NCBI GenBank assembly: GCA_000719695.1
Contig: JOHN01000002.1
Span: 1 to 64,000 of the forward strand
Source: Streptomyces sp. NRRL F-6131
GTDB taxonomy: Bacteria; Actinomycetota; Actinomycetes; Streptomycetales; Streptomycetaceae
Length of the DNA: 64,000 bases
Direction: 5' to 3'
Translations under genes and position numbers: made by a program
Notes under the pieces: model-generated
Databases searched by the model: none
The model's input: the letters and a program-made list of their open reading frames with translations, nothing else
Told to the model about the DNA's origin: nothing
In this document: positions 26,994-36,794 of the stretch, piece after piece
Layout of the letters: every line of letters begins with the position of its first letter
Numbering within the stretch: the first letter of the stretch is position 1

Positions 26994-28339
26994 ACGACCA
27001 GGGCAGCAAGGCGCCGGAGCGCCGTTCCGCGCTGGCCAAGGCCGTCGGCGCCCTCCCCCCGGGCACCCAGCTGGTGATCGGGGGGACGGTGCTGCTCGGC
27101 GCCGCCTCCTACGTCCATCTCATGGCGGCCGGCTACAGCCTCGGCAAGCCGCAGATGGCCTCCGTCTCGCTGCTCTGGACGATCCTGATGTCCGTCGGGC
27201 TGGGACTCTTCTTCCCGATCGAGCAGGAACTCACCCGGATCGTGGCCGCCCGCGTGGTCGGCGGCCAGGGCGCGGGTCCGGTCGTCCGGCGGATCCTGGT
27301 GATCACCGTCGGCGTCCTGGCGGTCCTGACGGTCGGCATGGGGGTCGCGGCCCGCCCGCTGGCGGACACCTTCTTCGACGGCCATCGCAGCATGGTCGCG
27401 GCGCTGGCCGCGTCCTTCGCCGCGATGGCCGCCGGCAACGTCAGCCGCGGTGTGCTCGCGGGCCTCAACCGGTTCGGCGCGTACGGCAGCCAGCTCGCCG
27501 TGGACGGCGCGCTGCGCATCGCGCTCGCCGTCGGCTGCGCGCTGGCCGGCGTCCGCTCGCCGCTGGCCTTCGCACTGATCCTGACCGTCGCGCCGCTGGT
27601 GGCCGTCGTGGCCACGCTCAAGCCGCTGCGCTCCGGTGTCCAGGCCGGGCCGGCGATCGGCTGGGGCGCGCTCGGCTCGGGCCTGGCCCCGCTGGTCGCG
27701 TCCACCCTGCTCTCGCAGGTCGTGGTCAACGCCGCCGTGGTCTCCACCCAGCTGCTCGCGCCGGACGACGCCGCGCTGGTCGCCGGTCTGCTGAACGCCG
27801 TGGTCCTGGCCCGGGTGCCGCTGTTCGTCTTCGGCTCGCTCCAGGCGTCGCTGCTGGCCGGGCTGGCGAGCGCCGCGGCCGCCGGCGACCGGGCGGGCTT
27901 CTCCAAGCTGCTGGTGCGCACCTGCGGCGTGGTCGTCGTCCTGGGCGTCGCCGGCGGCATCCCGGCCACGATCCTCGGCCCCTGGCTGATCCAGGTGCTG
28001 TTCAAGGCGGACGACGTCCTCGGTTCGCTGGACTTCCTCTGGATGTCCGCCGGAACGCTCTGTTACATGCTCGCCATGGTCCTCGGCCAGGCGCTGCTGG
28101 TCCTGCACCGGCACCGGCTCCAACTGCTCGGCTGGGCGTTGGGAACTGTTGCACTGGTCGTGACCACACTGGTACCTGGAGCCGTCGCTACCCGGGTGTG
28201 CCTCGCCTACACTATGGGTTCGTTGGCCGCGTGTGTGTGCATGGTCGCGGCGGTCTGGCTCACCTTCCTGCGTAAGCCGCCGCACGTCCGATCCCGGGCT
28301 GACGAGTTCGCCACCCCCTCAATGGTGGATTCGCTGTGA
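26990..28339 (+). CDS. MOP-superfamily flippase (polysaccharide export, Wzx/MurJ-like)
   Basis: 449 residues with about 12 hydrophobic helices and short loops, ending in a basic tail. The pattern matches polysaccharide flippases that move lipid-linked repeat units outward. The GTG at 26990 overlaps the rmlB stop. Its position among sugar-nucleotide and glycosyltransferase genes supports glycan export rather than drug efflux. A MATE-type transporter is the alternative. Confidence 0.75.
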   Translation: MNDQGSKAPERRSALAKAVGALPPGTQLVIGGTVLLGAASYVHLMAAGYSLGKPQMASVSLLWTILMSVGLGLFFPIEQELTRIVAARVVGGQGAGPVVRRILVITVGVLAVLTVGMGVAARPLADTFFDGHRSMVAALAASFAAMAAGNVSRGVLAGLNRFGAYGSQLAVDGALRIALAVGCALAGVRSPLAFALILTVAPLVAVVATLKPLRSGVQAGPAIGWGALGSGLAPLVASTLLSQVVVNAAVVSTQLLAPDDAALVAGLLNAVVLARVPLFVFGSLQASLLAGLASAAAAGDRAGFSKLLVRTCGVVVVLGVAGGIPATILGPWLIQVLFKADDVLGSLDFLWMSAGTLCYMLAMVLGQALLVLHRHRLQLLGWALGTVALVVTTLVPGAVATRVCLAYTMGSLAACVCMVAAVWLTFLRKPPHVRSRADEFATPSMVDSL

Positions 28340-28436
28340 CGACCTCCGGCAGGACGGCGCGCCGACGCCGGAGTTCGCGCCCTGCTTCCTCCCGCACCCT
28401 GAAACTCGCGGCCGTCGGCTGCGGCATGGAGTCTTG

Positions 28437-29126
28437 ATGTCCGACTATGACGACGTGTGGCTGGTGATTCCCGCCTACAACGAGGGAACCGTCATCGCCG
28501 ACGTGATCGAGAACGCCCGTAAGACCTTTCCGAACATCGTGGTCATCGATGACGGAAGCACGGACGACTCGGCCGAGACGATCATGACCACCGGTGCGCA
28601 TCTGGTGCAGCACCCGGTCAACCTCGGTCAGGGCGCCGCCCTGCAGACCGGTCTCAAGTACGCGCTCAGGCAGCCCGGCGCCAAGTACTTCGCCACTTTC
28701 GACGCGGACGGTCAGCACCAGACCCACGACGTCGAGAAGATGGTCGCCCTACTGCGAGCCGACGAGGCCGACGTGGTGCTCGGCTCCCGGTTCATCGAGC
28801 AGACCGGCGAGGTGCCGTGGATCAAGCGGGTGGTCCTGCGGACCGCCGCCACGATCAGCCCGACCGCGCGCAAGCTCAACCTCACGGATTCGCACAACGG
28901 CCTGCGGGTGATCAACCGCACGGCCGCTTCCCAGCTCCGCATCACGATGAACGGCATGGCTCACGCCTCCGAGATCGTGGCCATGCTGGCCGCCTCGGAC
29001 CTGCGGGTCATGGAGGTACCGGTGGACATCCTGTACACCGAGTACTCCCGCTCCAAGGGCCAGTCGCTGATCAACGGCGTCAACATCCTCTTCGACATCT
29101 CGCTCAGGGAGCGTGGCCGCAAGTGA
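28437..29126 (+). CDS. Family 2 glycosyltransferase, lipid-phosphate-sugar synthase type
   Basis: 229 residues: a GT2 domain with WLVIPAYNEG, VVIDDGSTDD, the metal-binding TFDADGQHQ and VVLGSRF, without membrane helices of its own. The next gene, overlapping by GTGA, is a DUF2304 membrane protein. This pairing is known from the streptococcal GacI-GacJ synthase, which makes undecaprenyl-phosphate-GlcNAc. Here the sugar is not known. The ATG at 28437 has GGAGTCTTG upstream. Confidence 0.85.
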   Translation: MSDYDDVWLVIPAYNEGTVIADVIENARKTFPNIVVIDDGSTDDSAETIMTTGAHLVQHPVNLGQGAALQTGLKYALRQPGAKYFATFDADGQHQTHDVEKMVALLRADEADVVLGSRFIEQTGEVPWIKRVVLRTAATISPTARKLNLTDSHNGLRVINRTAASQLRITMNGMAHASEIVAMLAASDLRVMEVPVDILYTEYSRSKGQSLINGVNILFDISLRERGRK

Positions 29127-29527
29127 AGTACATCTGGATCCAGTTGTTGCTCATGGTCGGCACGGGCGTCCTCGTGCTCGCCTTCGTCCGCCGCTGGGAC
29201 GCCGCGCACACCCGGGCCTGGAAGCGGATGGCGTTCTTCGCGTTCGTGGTGGCCAACGTGTACGCGGTGCTGCGTCCCCAGGACGTCACCTGGATCGCCA
29301 ACAAGCTCGGCGTGGGCCGCGGCACCGATCTGGTGCTCTACCTGCTCGTCGTCGGGATGGCCTTCATGACCCTCAACACCTTCATGCGGTTCCGCTCGCT
29401 GGAGAAGAAGCTGACCGATCTCGCCCGCACCGTAGCCGTCAACGACGGTCAGCGGGTCAACGACGACCGCTTCGCCGGCGAGGCGGAGCAGTTGCGGGCC
29501 GGGTCGGAGAAGGTCCTGCCGCGCTGA
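29123..29527 (+). CDS. DUF2304 small membrane protein (GacJ-like partner)
   Basis: 134 residues with three hydrophobic helices (about 3-20, 35-50 and 67-85) and a C-terminal coiled-coil-like charged tail. DUF2304 proteins anchor and activate a GT2 lipid-sugar synthase. The GTG start overlaps the stop of the preceding GT2 gene, supporting a fixed complex. Confidence 0.85.
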   Translation: MKYIWIQLLLMVGTGVLVLAFVRRWDAAHTRAWKRMAFFAFVVANVYAVLRPQDVTWIANKLGVGRGTDLVLYLLVVGMAFMTLNTFMRFRSLEKKLTDLARTVAVNDGQRVNDDRFAGEAEQLRAGSEKVLPR

Positions 29528-29596
29528 AGGGCCGGGGTCCCGGGGGGGCTTTGACGGATCCGTAGCGCCCGAGAGTCGGTTGGAGAACAAGGAGAC

Positions 29597-31189
29597 ATGT
29601 CAGTACAGGCCGACGGGCCTCGAATACGCCTGCCCAGAAGGCTGTTCCTCGCGGGCGTGGAGCTCGCCACGGGCGCGGTGGTCGCACTCGGGTTCACCCG
29701 GCTCTGCATGACGATCGACGTGAACCCGATGCAGAGAGTGGGGCAGGTCAGCGGTCTCGCCGGCCTCCAACTGCGCTTCATCGCGGTCTTCGTGGTCCTG
29801 GCACTGCTCTGGTGGGCGTTCAGCCGTCGGCTGTCCCGCCCGCTGGCACTCCGCCTGGCCTGCTGCTCACTGGCCGGTCTGGCCACCGGTCTGTACGCGG
29901 GCGGTGTCGCGGTCACCCTGCGCGGCACGGCCCTGCCACCGAACGGCGTGCTCGGTGACGCCGGCCAGCTCCAGCTCTGGGTGTCGGACGTCCAGCACGG
30001 CCGACCGATCTCGGGCGTCTACCCGCCGCTCTTCCCGCACGTCCTGACCTGGTGGACCGAGCTCTTCCACCCGGACCGGCCCGGTGCGGCCCTGAAGGTC
30101 CTGGGCCTGGTGCTGATCGCGCTGACCGGCCCCGCGGCCTACCTGGCCTGGCGGATGCTCCTGCCGCCGCTCTGGTCGCTCGGGATCGGCGTGGTCTCGG
30201 TCTTCCCGATCGTGCACGCCGCCAAACCGTACGTGGACATCATCCTGATCATGCTGATCCCGGTCCTCGCCAAGTTCATGGCGGGACTGCTGGGGGCACG
30301 GGCGATGACCACCCGGACCCTCCTGCTGACCGGAGCCGGGTACGGGCTGGGCTTCTCGGCCCTCTTCCTCTGGTACTCGGGCTGGTTCGTCTGGTCCGCA
30401 CCCGGCGCGCTCGCCGCGCTGGCCCTGCTGCTCTTCCGGCTCGGCAAGGAGGGCCGCACCCCCCTGCTGAGGGCCGCCGCCATGCTCGGCACGACGGCGG
30501 CCGTCTTCCTCGCCCTGAGCGGCAGCTACCTGGTCCGGCTGCTCGGCAGTGCGGGAACCCCGGACGGGTACATGTACTTCGACACCTACGTCGACCCCGC
30601 CTACTTCGTGATGTGGCAGGGCGACCAGCCCGGACAGTTCGCCACGGCGGTCTGGCCGCTCCCGGGCGAGCTCGGCGGGGTCGGTGTCTTCGCGCTGCTG
30701 CTCGTGGTCGGCGTCGGCGTCGCCCTCTGGCTGGGACCGACGCTGCCGGTGGTCCAGGTGGCGGGCCTGTGCATGCTCGGCGCCTTCGGACTGCGCTACT
30801 GGTTCGCCTCCCACATGGAGCGGGACCAGCTCGTCCAGCTGTACCCGCGCACCTCGGCGGAGCTGCTGTACTGCGCGATCGTGCTGTGCGGGACGGCCGG
30901 GTACCTGGTCGGCCAGAAGCTCACCGGCCGCTCGCCGCTCGCTCTGATCGGGGCGCGCAAGGGGCCGGTTCCGGCGATGCGGACCAGTGGCGCGGTGCTC
31001 TGTGCGATGGCCTTCTTCTTCTCGATGGCGGGCTCGGCGACCGTGGACCGTTTCATGCCCCGGCAGGACGGCTCCTGGGGCTCCCTGACCTGGGTCGCCC
31101 AGACCACGGAGCAGCCCGACGGCGGGTGTCCGCGCTACGCGCCCGAGGGCAAGTGCACCCCGCTGCGGGAGGCCTGGGCCCGGCGGTAG
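29597..31189 (+). CDS. Multi-pass membrane glycosyltransferase, GT-C type (arabinofuranosyltransferase-like)
   Basis: 530 residues with about 11-13 helices. The first large outside loop contains GDAGQLQLWVSD, an acidic-containing position typical of GT-C enzymes that use polyprenyl-phosphate sugars. The overall look resembles actinobacterial Aft-like transferases, but this resemblance is from memory. The ATG at 29597 has AAGGAG. It lies downstream of the lipid-sugar synthase pair, whose product it may consume. Confidence 0.65.
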   Translation: MSVQADGPRIRLPRRLFLAGVELATGAVVALGFTRLCMTIDVNPMQRVGQVSGLAGLQLRFIAVFVVLALLWWAFSRRLSRPLALRLACCSLAGLATGLYAGGVAVTLRGTALPPNGVLGDAGQLQLWVSDVQHGRPISGVYPPLFPHVLTWWTELFHPDRPGAALKVLGLVLIALTGPAAYLAWRMLLPPLWSLGIGVVSVFPIVHAAKPYVDIILIMLIPVLAKFMAGLLGARAMTTRTLLLTGAGYGLGFSALFLWYSGWFVWSAPGALAALALLLFRLGKEGRTPLLRAAAMLGTTAAVFLALSGSYLVRLLGSAGTPDGYMYFDTYVDPAYFVMWQGDQPGQFATAVWPLPGELGGVGVFALLLVVGVGVALWLGPTLPVVQVAGLCMLGAFGLRYWFASHMERDQLVQLYPRTSAELLYCAIVLCGTAGYLVGQKLTGRSPLALIGARKGPVPAMRTSGAVLCAMAFFFSMAGSATVDRFMPRQDGSWGSLTWVAQTTEQPDGGCPRYAPEGKCTPLREAWARR

Positions 31190-31393
31190 ACGCGGCGCCG
31201 GGCCGCGGGCCGGGACGTCTTCCCGGGGCGGGACCCGCCTACGGCGGAGCGGGCCGCGATCGTCACCGGGTACCTTGGCTTCGGAGAACGCACCGGAGAC
31301 CCCCTCTTCGCCAACCGCTGCGGACCGGGTGCGCCCGCGGGCCGACTGCCTGACGGTGCCGTCTTCCGCTGAAAACACGTAGGAGAGACCCCC

Positions 31394-33205
31394 GTGGATC
31401 AGACCACAGCCGTCGCCGCAGAGGCCGGGACGGGCAACCCGCGGAGTCCGGTGTCCGCCGGCCCGGCCGACCGGGCGGCACACCCGGCCGTCGAGCGGCT
31501 GCGGGCGCTCACGGCACTGCGCTGGTTCTGGCCCGCGGCCCTGCTGGCGGGGTACCTCGCGCAGGTCGCGTTCCGGCTCTCCCTGTCGGTGCACAACTAC
31601 TACCCGTCGGTCCACGCGGACGAGGACTCCTACCTCGTCATCGCACGTGTGCTCGCGGGCCACCCGACCACCGAGATGCCCGTCGGTGTGGTGATTCCCG
31701 GTGGTTACCCGCTGCTGCTCACTCCGGCACTGCTGATCGCGAACAGCGCGGCCACCGCCTACCACCTGATCATGGGGATCAACGCGCTGCTGAACGCGCT
31801 GGTGTTCCCGCTGGTCTTCCTGGCCGCCCGGCGCCTCGGCCTGGCGCGCGGGCTCTCGTTCGCGGCCGCCACCGCGGTGGCGCTCGTGCCGCCGGTGATC
31901 TTCTACTCCCAGTTCGTGATGTCGGACACCGTTCTCCCGGTGATCCTGCTCTGCTGGCTGCTCGCCATGCACGGCTGGCTCTCGCCGGGCACGCTCCGGC
32001 GCCAGGCCGCGTACGCGGCGGGAACGGGCCTCTCGGCCGGTTACGCGATGGCCACCCACGACCGCGGTGGGGTGGTCGTCGCGGTCACCGCCGCGGTGAT
32101 GCTGGTCGTGCTGGCCTTCGGCTGGGTGAAGCGCCTCGCCTCGCTCGCGGGCCTGGGCGGCCTCGCCGTCGGCGTCGGTTTCGCCAAGGCGCTCGCGGCC
32201 TTCGTCGAGGGCAAGTTCAAGGAGGCGCCGAGCACGGTCGGCACCCAGGTGATCGACAACCTGACCAACGGCGACCTGATCGGCACCACCCTCACCCGCT
32301 TCTCCGGGCAGCTCTGGTACTTCATGACCTCCTCGTGGGGTTTCGGCGCGATCGCCTTCGTGCTCTGCGTGGTGGCGGTGTTCAGCCGCCGGTTCGCACT
32401 CGCCGACCGGGTGGTCGGGTTCTGCATGGTCGCCCTGCTGTGCGGTGTCGCGCTGGCCGCGGCGGCCGGCCTGCCGGCCTCGGACAACCGGGTCGACAAC
32501 TGGGTGTACGCCCGCTACGTCGCGCCGCTCATCCCGATGTTCCTGGTGGTCGGGTTCGCCGCGCTGTACCGCTTCGCGGCGGGCCGGCTCGCCCGCCTGG
32601 CGGCGGGGGGCGCGGTCCTGACGCTCGCGCTGGGCCAGGTGGTCCTCGGCTACGCCGGGAGCGACCTCAAGCGCTACGTGATCCCGTGGGGCGTCCCGGA
32701 CGCCCAGTTCCTCGCCTCCCAGTGGGACGGTCTGCACATGGGCCGGACCACGTTGGCGGCGCTCATGGTGCTCGGCGCCTGCCTCCTGCTGCGGCTCGCC
32801 GGCGGGCAGCGGGTGGTGTGGGCCGTGACGCTCTGCCTCGCGCTCTTCGCGACGTTCGCGACGCTCACGATCACCGACCAGATCGCCCAGCCGCACTACA
32901 AGTACCGGAAGTGGGAAGCGGTCGGGATCGTCAAGGACGCCGGGCTGAAGAAGACCGACAGCGTCATCATGGACTGGGACCTGGACTGGAGCATCCGGAT
33001 GTCGCTCCCGTTCGAGATCTACGAGGGCCGGGTCTGGACCAACAACGTCAAGGCGGGCAACGAGCCGCAGGCCGCCGCGACCGCGGTGCTGCTCCGCCTC
33101 TTCAAGGACAAGGAGCCTGAGGAGAGTTGGCCGGCTCCGCCGGCCGGCTGGCACGTGGTGGACTACGACACCGACAAGGAATGGGTGCTCTGGCGCAAGG
33201 GCTGA
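31394..33205 (+). CDS. Multi-pass membrane glycosyltransferase, GT-C/PMT-ArnT-like
   Basis: 603 residues with about 12 helices. The early outside loop holds HADEDSYLVIARVL, whose acidic pair is at the place of the catalytic Asp/Glu in GT-C enzymes. A C-terminal extracytoplasmic domain (about 510-603) follows. The GTG at 31394 has AGGAGAG upstream. The 204-bp gap before it (31190-31393) shows no other feature. It is the last gene of the glycan locus, with a strong terminator 24 bp beyond. Confidence 0.7.
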   Translation: MDQTTAVAAEAGTGNPRSPVSAGPADRAAHPAVERLRALTALRWFWPAALLAGYLAQVAFRLSLSVHNYYPSVHADEDSYLVIARVLAGHPTTEMPVGVVIPGGYPLLLTPALLIANSAATAYHLIMGINALLNALVFPLVFLAARRLGLARGLSFAAATAVALVPPVIFYSQFVMSDTVLPVILLCWLLAMHGWLSPGTLRRQAAYAAGTGLSAGYAMATHDRGGVVVAVTAAVMLVVLAFGWVKRLASLAGLGGLAVGVGFAKALAAFVEGKFKEAPSTVGTQVIDNLTNGDLIGTTLTRFSGQLWYFMTSSWGFGAIAFVLCVVAVFSRRFALADRVVGFCMVALLCGVALAAAAGLPASDNRVDNWVYARYVAPLIPMFLVVGFAALYRFAAGRLARLAAGGAVLTLALGQVVLGYAGSDLKRYVIPWGVPDAQFLASQWDGLHMGRTTLAALMVLGACLLLRLAGGQRVVWAVTLCLALFATFATLTITDQIAQPHYKYRKWEAVGIVKDAGLKKTDSVIMDWDLDWSIRMSLPFEIYEGRVWTNNVKAGNEPQAAATAVLLRLFKDKEPEESWPAPPAGWHVVDYDTDKEWVLWRKG

Positions 33206-33228
33206 GCGCCCGGAGACACAGCCCGGAG

Positions 33229-33262
33229 TCGGGGTCGGTGAGGGAGTCCTCACCGACCCCGA
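33229..33262 (+). terminator. Terminator of the glycan locus
   Basis: tcggggtcggtgagg and cctcaccgaccccga form a perfect 15-base stem with a four-base loop, followed by ttggcttt. It insulates the S10 operon from the glycan genes. Confidence 0.85.
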
Positions 33263-33293
33263 TTGGCTTTCCGGCTCCCGCCTGTGGCAGTAT
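33263..33293 (+). promoter_or_regulatory. Possible S10 operon promoter
   Basis: TTGGCT (33263-33268) and CAGTAT (33288-33293) are spaced by 19 bases, a mediocre match directly after the glycan-locus terminator. It would give a leader of about 300 bases before rpsJ. Confidence 0.35.
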
Positions 33294-33492
33294 GTCCAAG
33301 TTGCTCGGTTGAGTGCCGATGCTGCGCGCCTCCCGCCGGGAGGACCGGAAGCGAGTCCCACGTACTCGTCGTTCCCGTGATGGCCGTCAAGCGTGAGTGT
33401 TACGCCACGGCAGCTGCGGGGCGAAAGTACGGGAATCTTCCGGGAAGCGTGTGCGGGGTCTCGACCCGGCTCCCCCCTCCCCCGAAAGTTTG

Positions 33493-33520
33493 AAACCGAC
33501 GATTCATTCGCCGGTTTTTT
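33493..33520 (+). promoter_or_regulatory. Possible attenuator hairpin in the S10 leader
   Basis: aaaccg (33493-33498) pairs with cggttt (33512-33517) and the stem runs into six T (33515-33520). The stem is short, but such a T run is exceptional in this DNA. It could terminate transcription early or allow autoregulation of the ribosomal operon. Confidence 0.35.
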
Positions 33521-33601
33521 GCAAGCGCGAGTGCGACACGCCCGAGCGCGGGGGTCGGAAGGGGCCGTGAAGGAACCAGGACAAAGGACTACAAAGTAGC
33601 C

Positions 33602-33910
33602 ATGGCGGGACAGAAGATCCGCATCCGGCTCAAGGCCTACGACCACGAGGTCATCGACTCTTCGGCGAAGAAGATCGTCGAGACGGTGATCCGTACTGGT
33701 GCGCAGGTCGCGGGCCCGGTGCCGCTGCCCACTGAGAAGAACGTGTACTGCGTCATCCGCTCGCCGCACAAGTACAAGGACTCGCGCGAGCACTTCGAGA
33801 TGCGTACTCACAAGCGTCTGATCGACATCCTCGACCCCACGCCGAAGACGGTTGACTCGCTCATGCGTCTCGACCTGCCGGCTGGCGTCGACATCGAGAT
33901 CAAGCTCTGA
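33602..33910 (+). CDS. rpsJ: 30S ribosomal protein S10
   Basis: 102 residues, full length. S10 is part of the 30S head and also, as NusE, pairs with NusB in transcription antitermination. The start [19 protein letters not shown] is characteristic. It heads the long S10-spc series; rplC starts 14 bp later. Only a weak AGGAC/AAAGGA purine stretch precedes the ATG. Confidence 0.99.
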   Translation: MAGQKIRIRLKAYDHEVIDSSAKKIVETVIRTGAQVAGPVPLPTEKNVYCVIRSPHKYKDSREHFEMRTHKRLIDILDPTPKTVDSLMRLDLPAGVDIEIKL

Positions 33911-33924
33911 GAGGCGCACCGAAG

Positions 33925-34572
33925 ATGGCTAAGCAGATTAAGGGCATCCTGGGCGAGAAGCTCGGCATGACCCAGGTCTGGGACGAGAACAACCGGATCG
34001 TTCCGGTGACCGTCGTCAAGGCTGGGCCCAATGTCGTGACCCAGGTCCACACCGCCGACAGCCCGGCCGGCTACGACGCCGTGCAGATCGGTTTCGGCGA
34101 GATCGACCCCCGCAAGGTGAACAAGCCCCTCGCGGGCCACTTCGCCAAGGCCGGTGTCACCCCGCGCCGCCACCTGGTCGAGCTCCGGACCTCGGACGCG
34201 TCCGAGTACACCCTGGGCCAGGAGATCACCGCCGAGCTGTTCGAGGCGGGTGTCAAGGTCGACGTGACCGGCACCTCCAAGGGCAAGGGCTTCGCCGGTG
34301 TCATGAAGCGCCACAACTTCCGTGGCCTCGGCGCCGGACACGGCACCCAGCGCAAGCACCGTTCGCCCGGCTCGATCGGTGGCTGCGCCACCCCGGGTCG
34401 CGTGTTCAAGGGCATGCGGATGGCCGGTCGGATGGGTCACGAGCGTGTGACCACCCAGAACCTGACCGTGCACGCGGTCGACGCGGAGAAGGGCCTGCTC
34501 CTCATCAAGGGTGCCGTCCCGGGCCCGAACGGCGGCCTCGTCCTCGTCCGCACCGCGGCGAAGGGGCTGTGA
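33925..34572 (+). CDS. rplC: 50S ribosomal protein L3
   Basis: 215 residues. L3 is an early-assembly protein whose central loop reaches the peptidyl-transferase centre. The conserved [14 protein letters not shown] and the [23 protein letters not shown] run are intact. GAGGCGCACCGAAG precedes the ATG. rplD follows with a four-base gap. Confidence 0.99.
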   Translation: MAKQIKGILGEKLGMTQVWDENNRIVPVTVVKAGPNVVTQVHTADSPAGYDAVQIGFGEIDPRKVNKPLAGHFAKAGVTPRRHLVELRTSDASEYTLGQEITAELFEAGVKVDVTGTSKGKGFAGVMKRHNFRGLGAGHGTQRKHRSPGSIGGCATPGRVFKGMRMAGRMGHERVTTQNLTVHAVDAEKGLLLIKGAVPGPNGGLVLVRTAAKGL

Positions 34573-34576
34573 GGAT

Positions 34577-35254
34577 ATGAGCACCATTGACATCCTGTCG
34601 CCGGCTGGCGACAAGACCGGCAGCCTCGAGCTGCCGGCCGAGATCTTCGACGCGAAGGTCAGCGTTCCGCTGATGCACCAGGTCGTCGTGGCGCAGCTCG
34701 CTGCGGCCCGTCAGGGCACCCACAAGACCAAGACTCGTGGCGAGGTCCGCGGTGGCGGCAAGAAGCCGTACCGCCAGAAGGGCACCGGCCGCGCCCGTCA
34801 GGGCTCGACCCGTGCGCCGCAGTTCGCCGGCGGTGGCGTCGTGCACGGTCCCGTGCCGCGCGACTACTCGCAGCGGACCCCGAAGAAGATGATCGCCGCC
34901 GCCCTCCGCGGTGCGCTCACCGACCGGGCCCGCCACAACCGCATCCACGTCATCACCGACGTGACCGCGACCGAGGCGCCGTCGACCAAGGCCGCCAAGA
35001 GCCTGTTCGGCAAGATCACCGACCGCAAGAACGTCCTCCTGGTCGTCGAGCGTGCGGACGAGCTGGGCCTCAAGTCCGCTCGCAACCTGCCGAACGTGCA
35101 CATCCTGGACGCCGGTCAGCTGAACACCTACGACGTGCTCGTCTCCGACGATGTGGTCTTCACCCAGGCCGCCTTCGAGCGTTTCGTGGCCGGTCCGGCC
35201 GCTTCCGCCAAGGCCGTTGCCGCTGAGGGCGAGCTCGAAGGGAGCGCCGCCTGA
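34577..35254 (+). CDS. rplD: 50S ribosomal protein L4
   Basis: 225 residues. L4 lines the exit tunnel with an extended loop ([19 protein letters not shown]); changes in this loop give macrolide resistance in other bacteria, and none is evident here. The start [13 protein letters not shown] at 34577 is chosen because GAGGAT lies just upstream; earlier ATGs fall inside rplC. Its stop overlaps the rplW start by one base. Confidence 0.98.
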   Translation: MSTIDILSPAGDKTGSLELPAEIFDAKVSVPLMHQVVVAQLAAARQGTHKTKTRGEVRGGGKKPYRQKGTGRARQGSTRAPQFAGGGVVHGPVPRDYSQRTPKKMIAAALRGALTDRARHNRIHVITDVTATEAPSTKAAKSLFGKITDRKNVLLVVERADELGLKSARNLPNVHILDAGQLNTYDVLVSDDVVFTQAAFERFVAGPAASAKAVAAEGELEGSAA

Positions 35255-35571
35255 TGAGCGACGTTACGAGCAAGACGTTCACGGACCCCCGTGACGTCCT
35301 GGTGAAGCCGGTTATCTCCGAGAAGAGCTACAGCCTTCTCGACGAGAACAAGTACACGTTCATCGTGTCGCCGGGCGCCAACAAGACCCAGATCAAGCAG
35401 GCCGTCGAGGCGGTCTTCTCGGTCAAGGTCGAGGCTGTCAACACGATCAACCGTCAGGGCAAGCGCAAGCGCTCCAAGACGGGTTTCGGCAAGCGCAAGG
35501 ACACCAAGCGCGCCATCGTGACGCTGGCCGAGGGCAACCGCATCGACATCTTCGGTGGTCCGACCTCCTGA
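35254..35571 (+). CDS. rplW: 50S ribosomal protein L23
   Basis: 105 residues. L23 sits at the tunnel exit and docks trigger factor, the signal recognition particle and the SecY translocon. [16 protein letters not shown] and the central [17 protein letters not shown] are typical. It starts within the rplD stop (TGATG). Confidence 0.98.
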   Translation: MSDVTSKTFTDPRDVLVKPVISEKSYSLLDENKYTFIVSPGANKTQIKQAVEAVFSVKVEAVNTINRQGKRKRSKTGFGKRKDTKRAIVTLAEGNRIDIFGGPTS

Positions 35572-35607
35572 CGGAGGCCGTGATCGTCGATCAAGACGAG
35601 GACGAAA

Positions 35608-36444
35608 ATGGGTATCCGCAAGTACAAGCCGACTACGCCGGGCCGTCGTGGCTCGAGCGTGGCCGACTTCGTCGAAATCACGCGGTCCACGCCGGAGAAG
35701 TCGCTGGTTCGCCCGCTGCACAGCAAGGGCGGCCGTAACAACGCCGGTCGTGTCACTGCTCGCCACCAGGGTGGCGGTCACAAGCGCGCCTACCGTGTGA
35801 TCGACTTCCGTCGTCACGACAAGGACGGCGTGCCGGCCAAGGTCGCGCACATCGAGTACGACCCGAACCGCACCGCGCGCATCGCGCTCCTGCACTACGC
35901 GGACGGCGAGAAGCGCTACATCATCGCGCCGCGCGGCATCGCGCAGGGTGACCGGATCGAGAACGGCGCTGGCGCCGACATCAAGCCGGGCAACAACCTG
36001 CCGCTGCGCAACATCCCGGTCGGTACCACCATCCACGCGGTGGAGCTGCGTCCCGGCGGCGGTGCCAAGCTGGCCCGCTCGGCCGGTTCCGGCATCCAGC
36101 TGCTGGCGCGTGAGGGCAAGATGGCGCACCTGCGCATGCCCTCCGGTGAGATCCGCCTGGTCGACGCGCGCTGCCGCGCGACGGTCGGCGAGGTCGGCAA
36201 CGCCGAGCAGTCGAACATCAACTGGGGCAAGGCCGGCCGTATGCGCTGGAAGGGCGTCCGCCCGACCGTGCGTGGTGTGGCCATGAACCCGATCGACCAC
36301 CCGCACGGTGGTGGTGAGGGTAAGACCTCCGGTGGTCGCCACCCGGTCTCGCCGTGGGGCAAGCCCGAGGGCCGTACCCGTCGCCCGAACAAGGCGTCGG
36401 ACAAGCTCATCGTGCGCCGCCGCAAGACCAACAAGAAGCGCTAG
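35608..36444 (+). CDS. rplB: 50S ribosomal protein L2
   Basis: 278 residues, full length. L2 is needed for subunit joining and peptide-bond formation; the conserved His-containing [14 protein letters not shown] motif is present. It starts [15 protein letters not shown] after a 36-bp gap with ACGAGGACGAAA as purine-rich ribosome site. Confidence 0.99.
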   Translation: MGIRKYKPTTPGRRGSSVADFVEITRSTPEKSLVRPLHSKGGRNNAGRVTARHQGGGHKRAYRVIDFRRHDKDGVPAKVAHIEYDPNRTARIALLHYADGEKRYIIAPRGIAQGDRIENGAGADIKPGNNLPLRNIPVGTTIHAVELRPGGGAKLARSAGSGIQLLAREGKMAHLRMPSGEIRLVDARCRATVGEVGNAEQSNINWGKAGRMRWKGVRPTVRGVAMNPIDHPHGGGEGKTSGGRHPVSPWGKPEGRTRRPNKASDKLIVRRRKTNKKR

Positions 36445-36455
36445 GAGCAGGTCAG

Positions 36456-36737
36456 ATGCCGCGCAGTCTTAAGAAGGGCCCCTTCATCGACGGCCACCTC
36501 ATCAAGAAGGTGGATGTTCAGAACGAAGCGGGTACCCAGAACGTCATCAAGACCTGGTCCCGCCGCTCCGTGATCTCCCCGAGCATGCTCGGCCACACGA
36601 TCGCGGTTCACGATGGTCGCAAGCACGTCCCGGTGTTCGTCACCGAGTCGATGGTCGGCCACAAGCTGGGCGAGTTCGCTCCGACCCGCACCTTCCGCGG
36701 CCACGTCAAGGACGACCGCAAGTCGAAGCGTCGCTAG
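36456..36737 (+). CDS. rpsS: 30S ribosomal protein S19
   Basis: 93 residues, usual length; binds 16S rRNA in the 30S head with S13. It starts [15 protein letters not shown]; in-frame ATGs upstream are inside rplB. The ribosome site AGGAGCAGG overlaps the rplB stop. Confidence 0.98.
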   Translation: MPRSLKKGPFIDGHLIKKVDVQNEAGTQNVIKTWSRRSVISPSMLGHTIAVHDGRKHVPVFVTESMVGHKLGEFAPTRTFRGHVKDDRKSKRR

Positions 36738-36794
36738 TCGCCTGTGCCTGACAGCCAGACCGACTCAATGACTTACTCCATTAAGGGGACAACC

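Noticed and set aside
29867..33919. Very long reading frame (1350 codons) on the minus strand
   Set aside because: Antisense to two membrane-protein genes and rpsJ; composition is Arg/Gly/Gln-rich without any domain, a typical shadow in GC-rich DNA.
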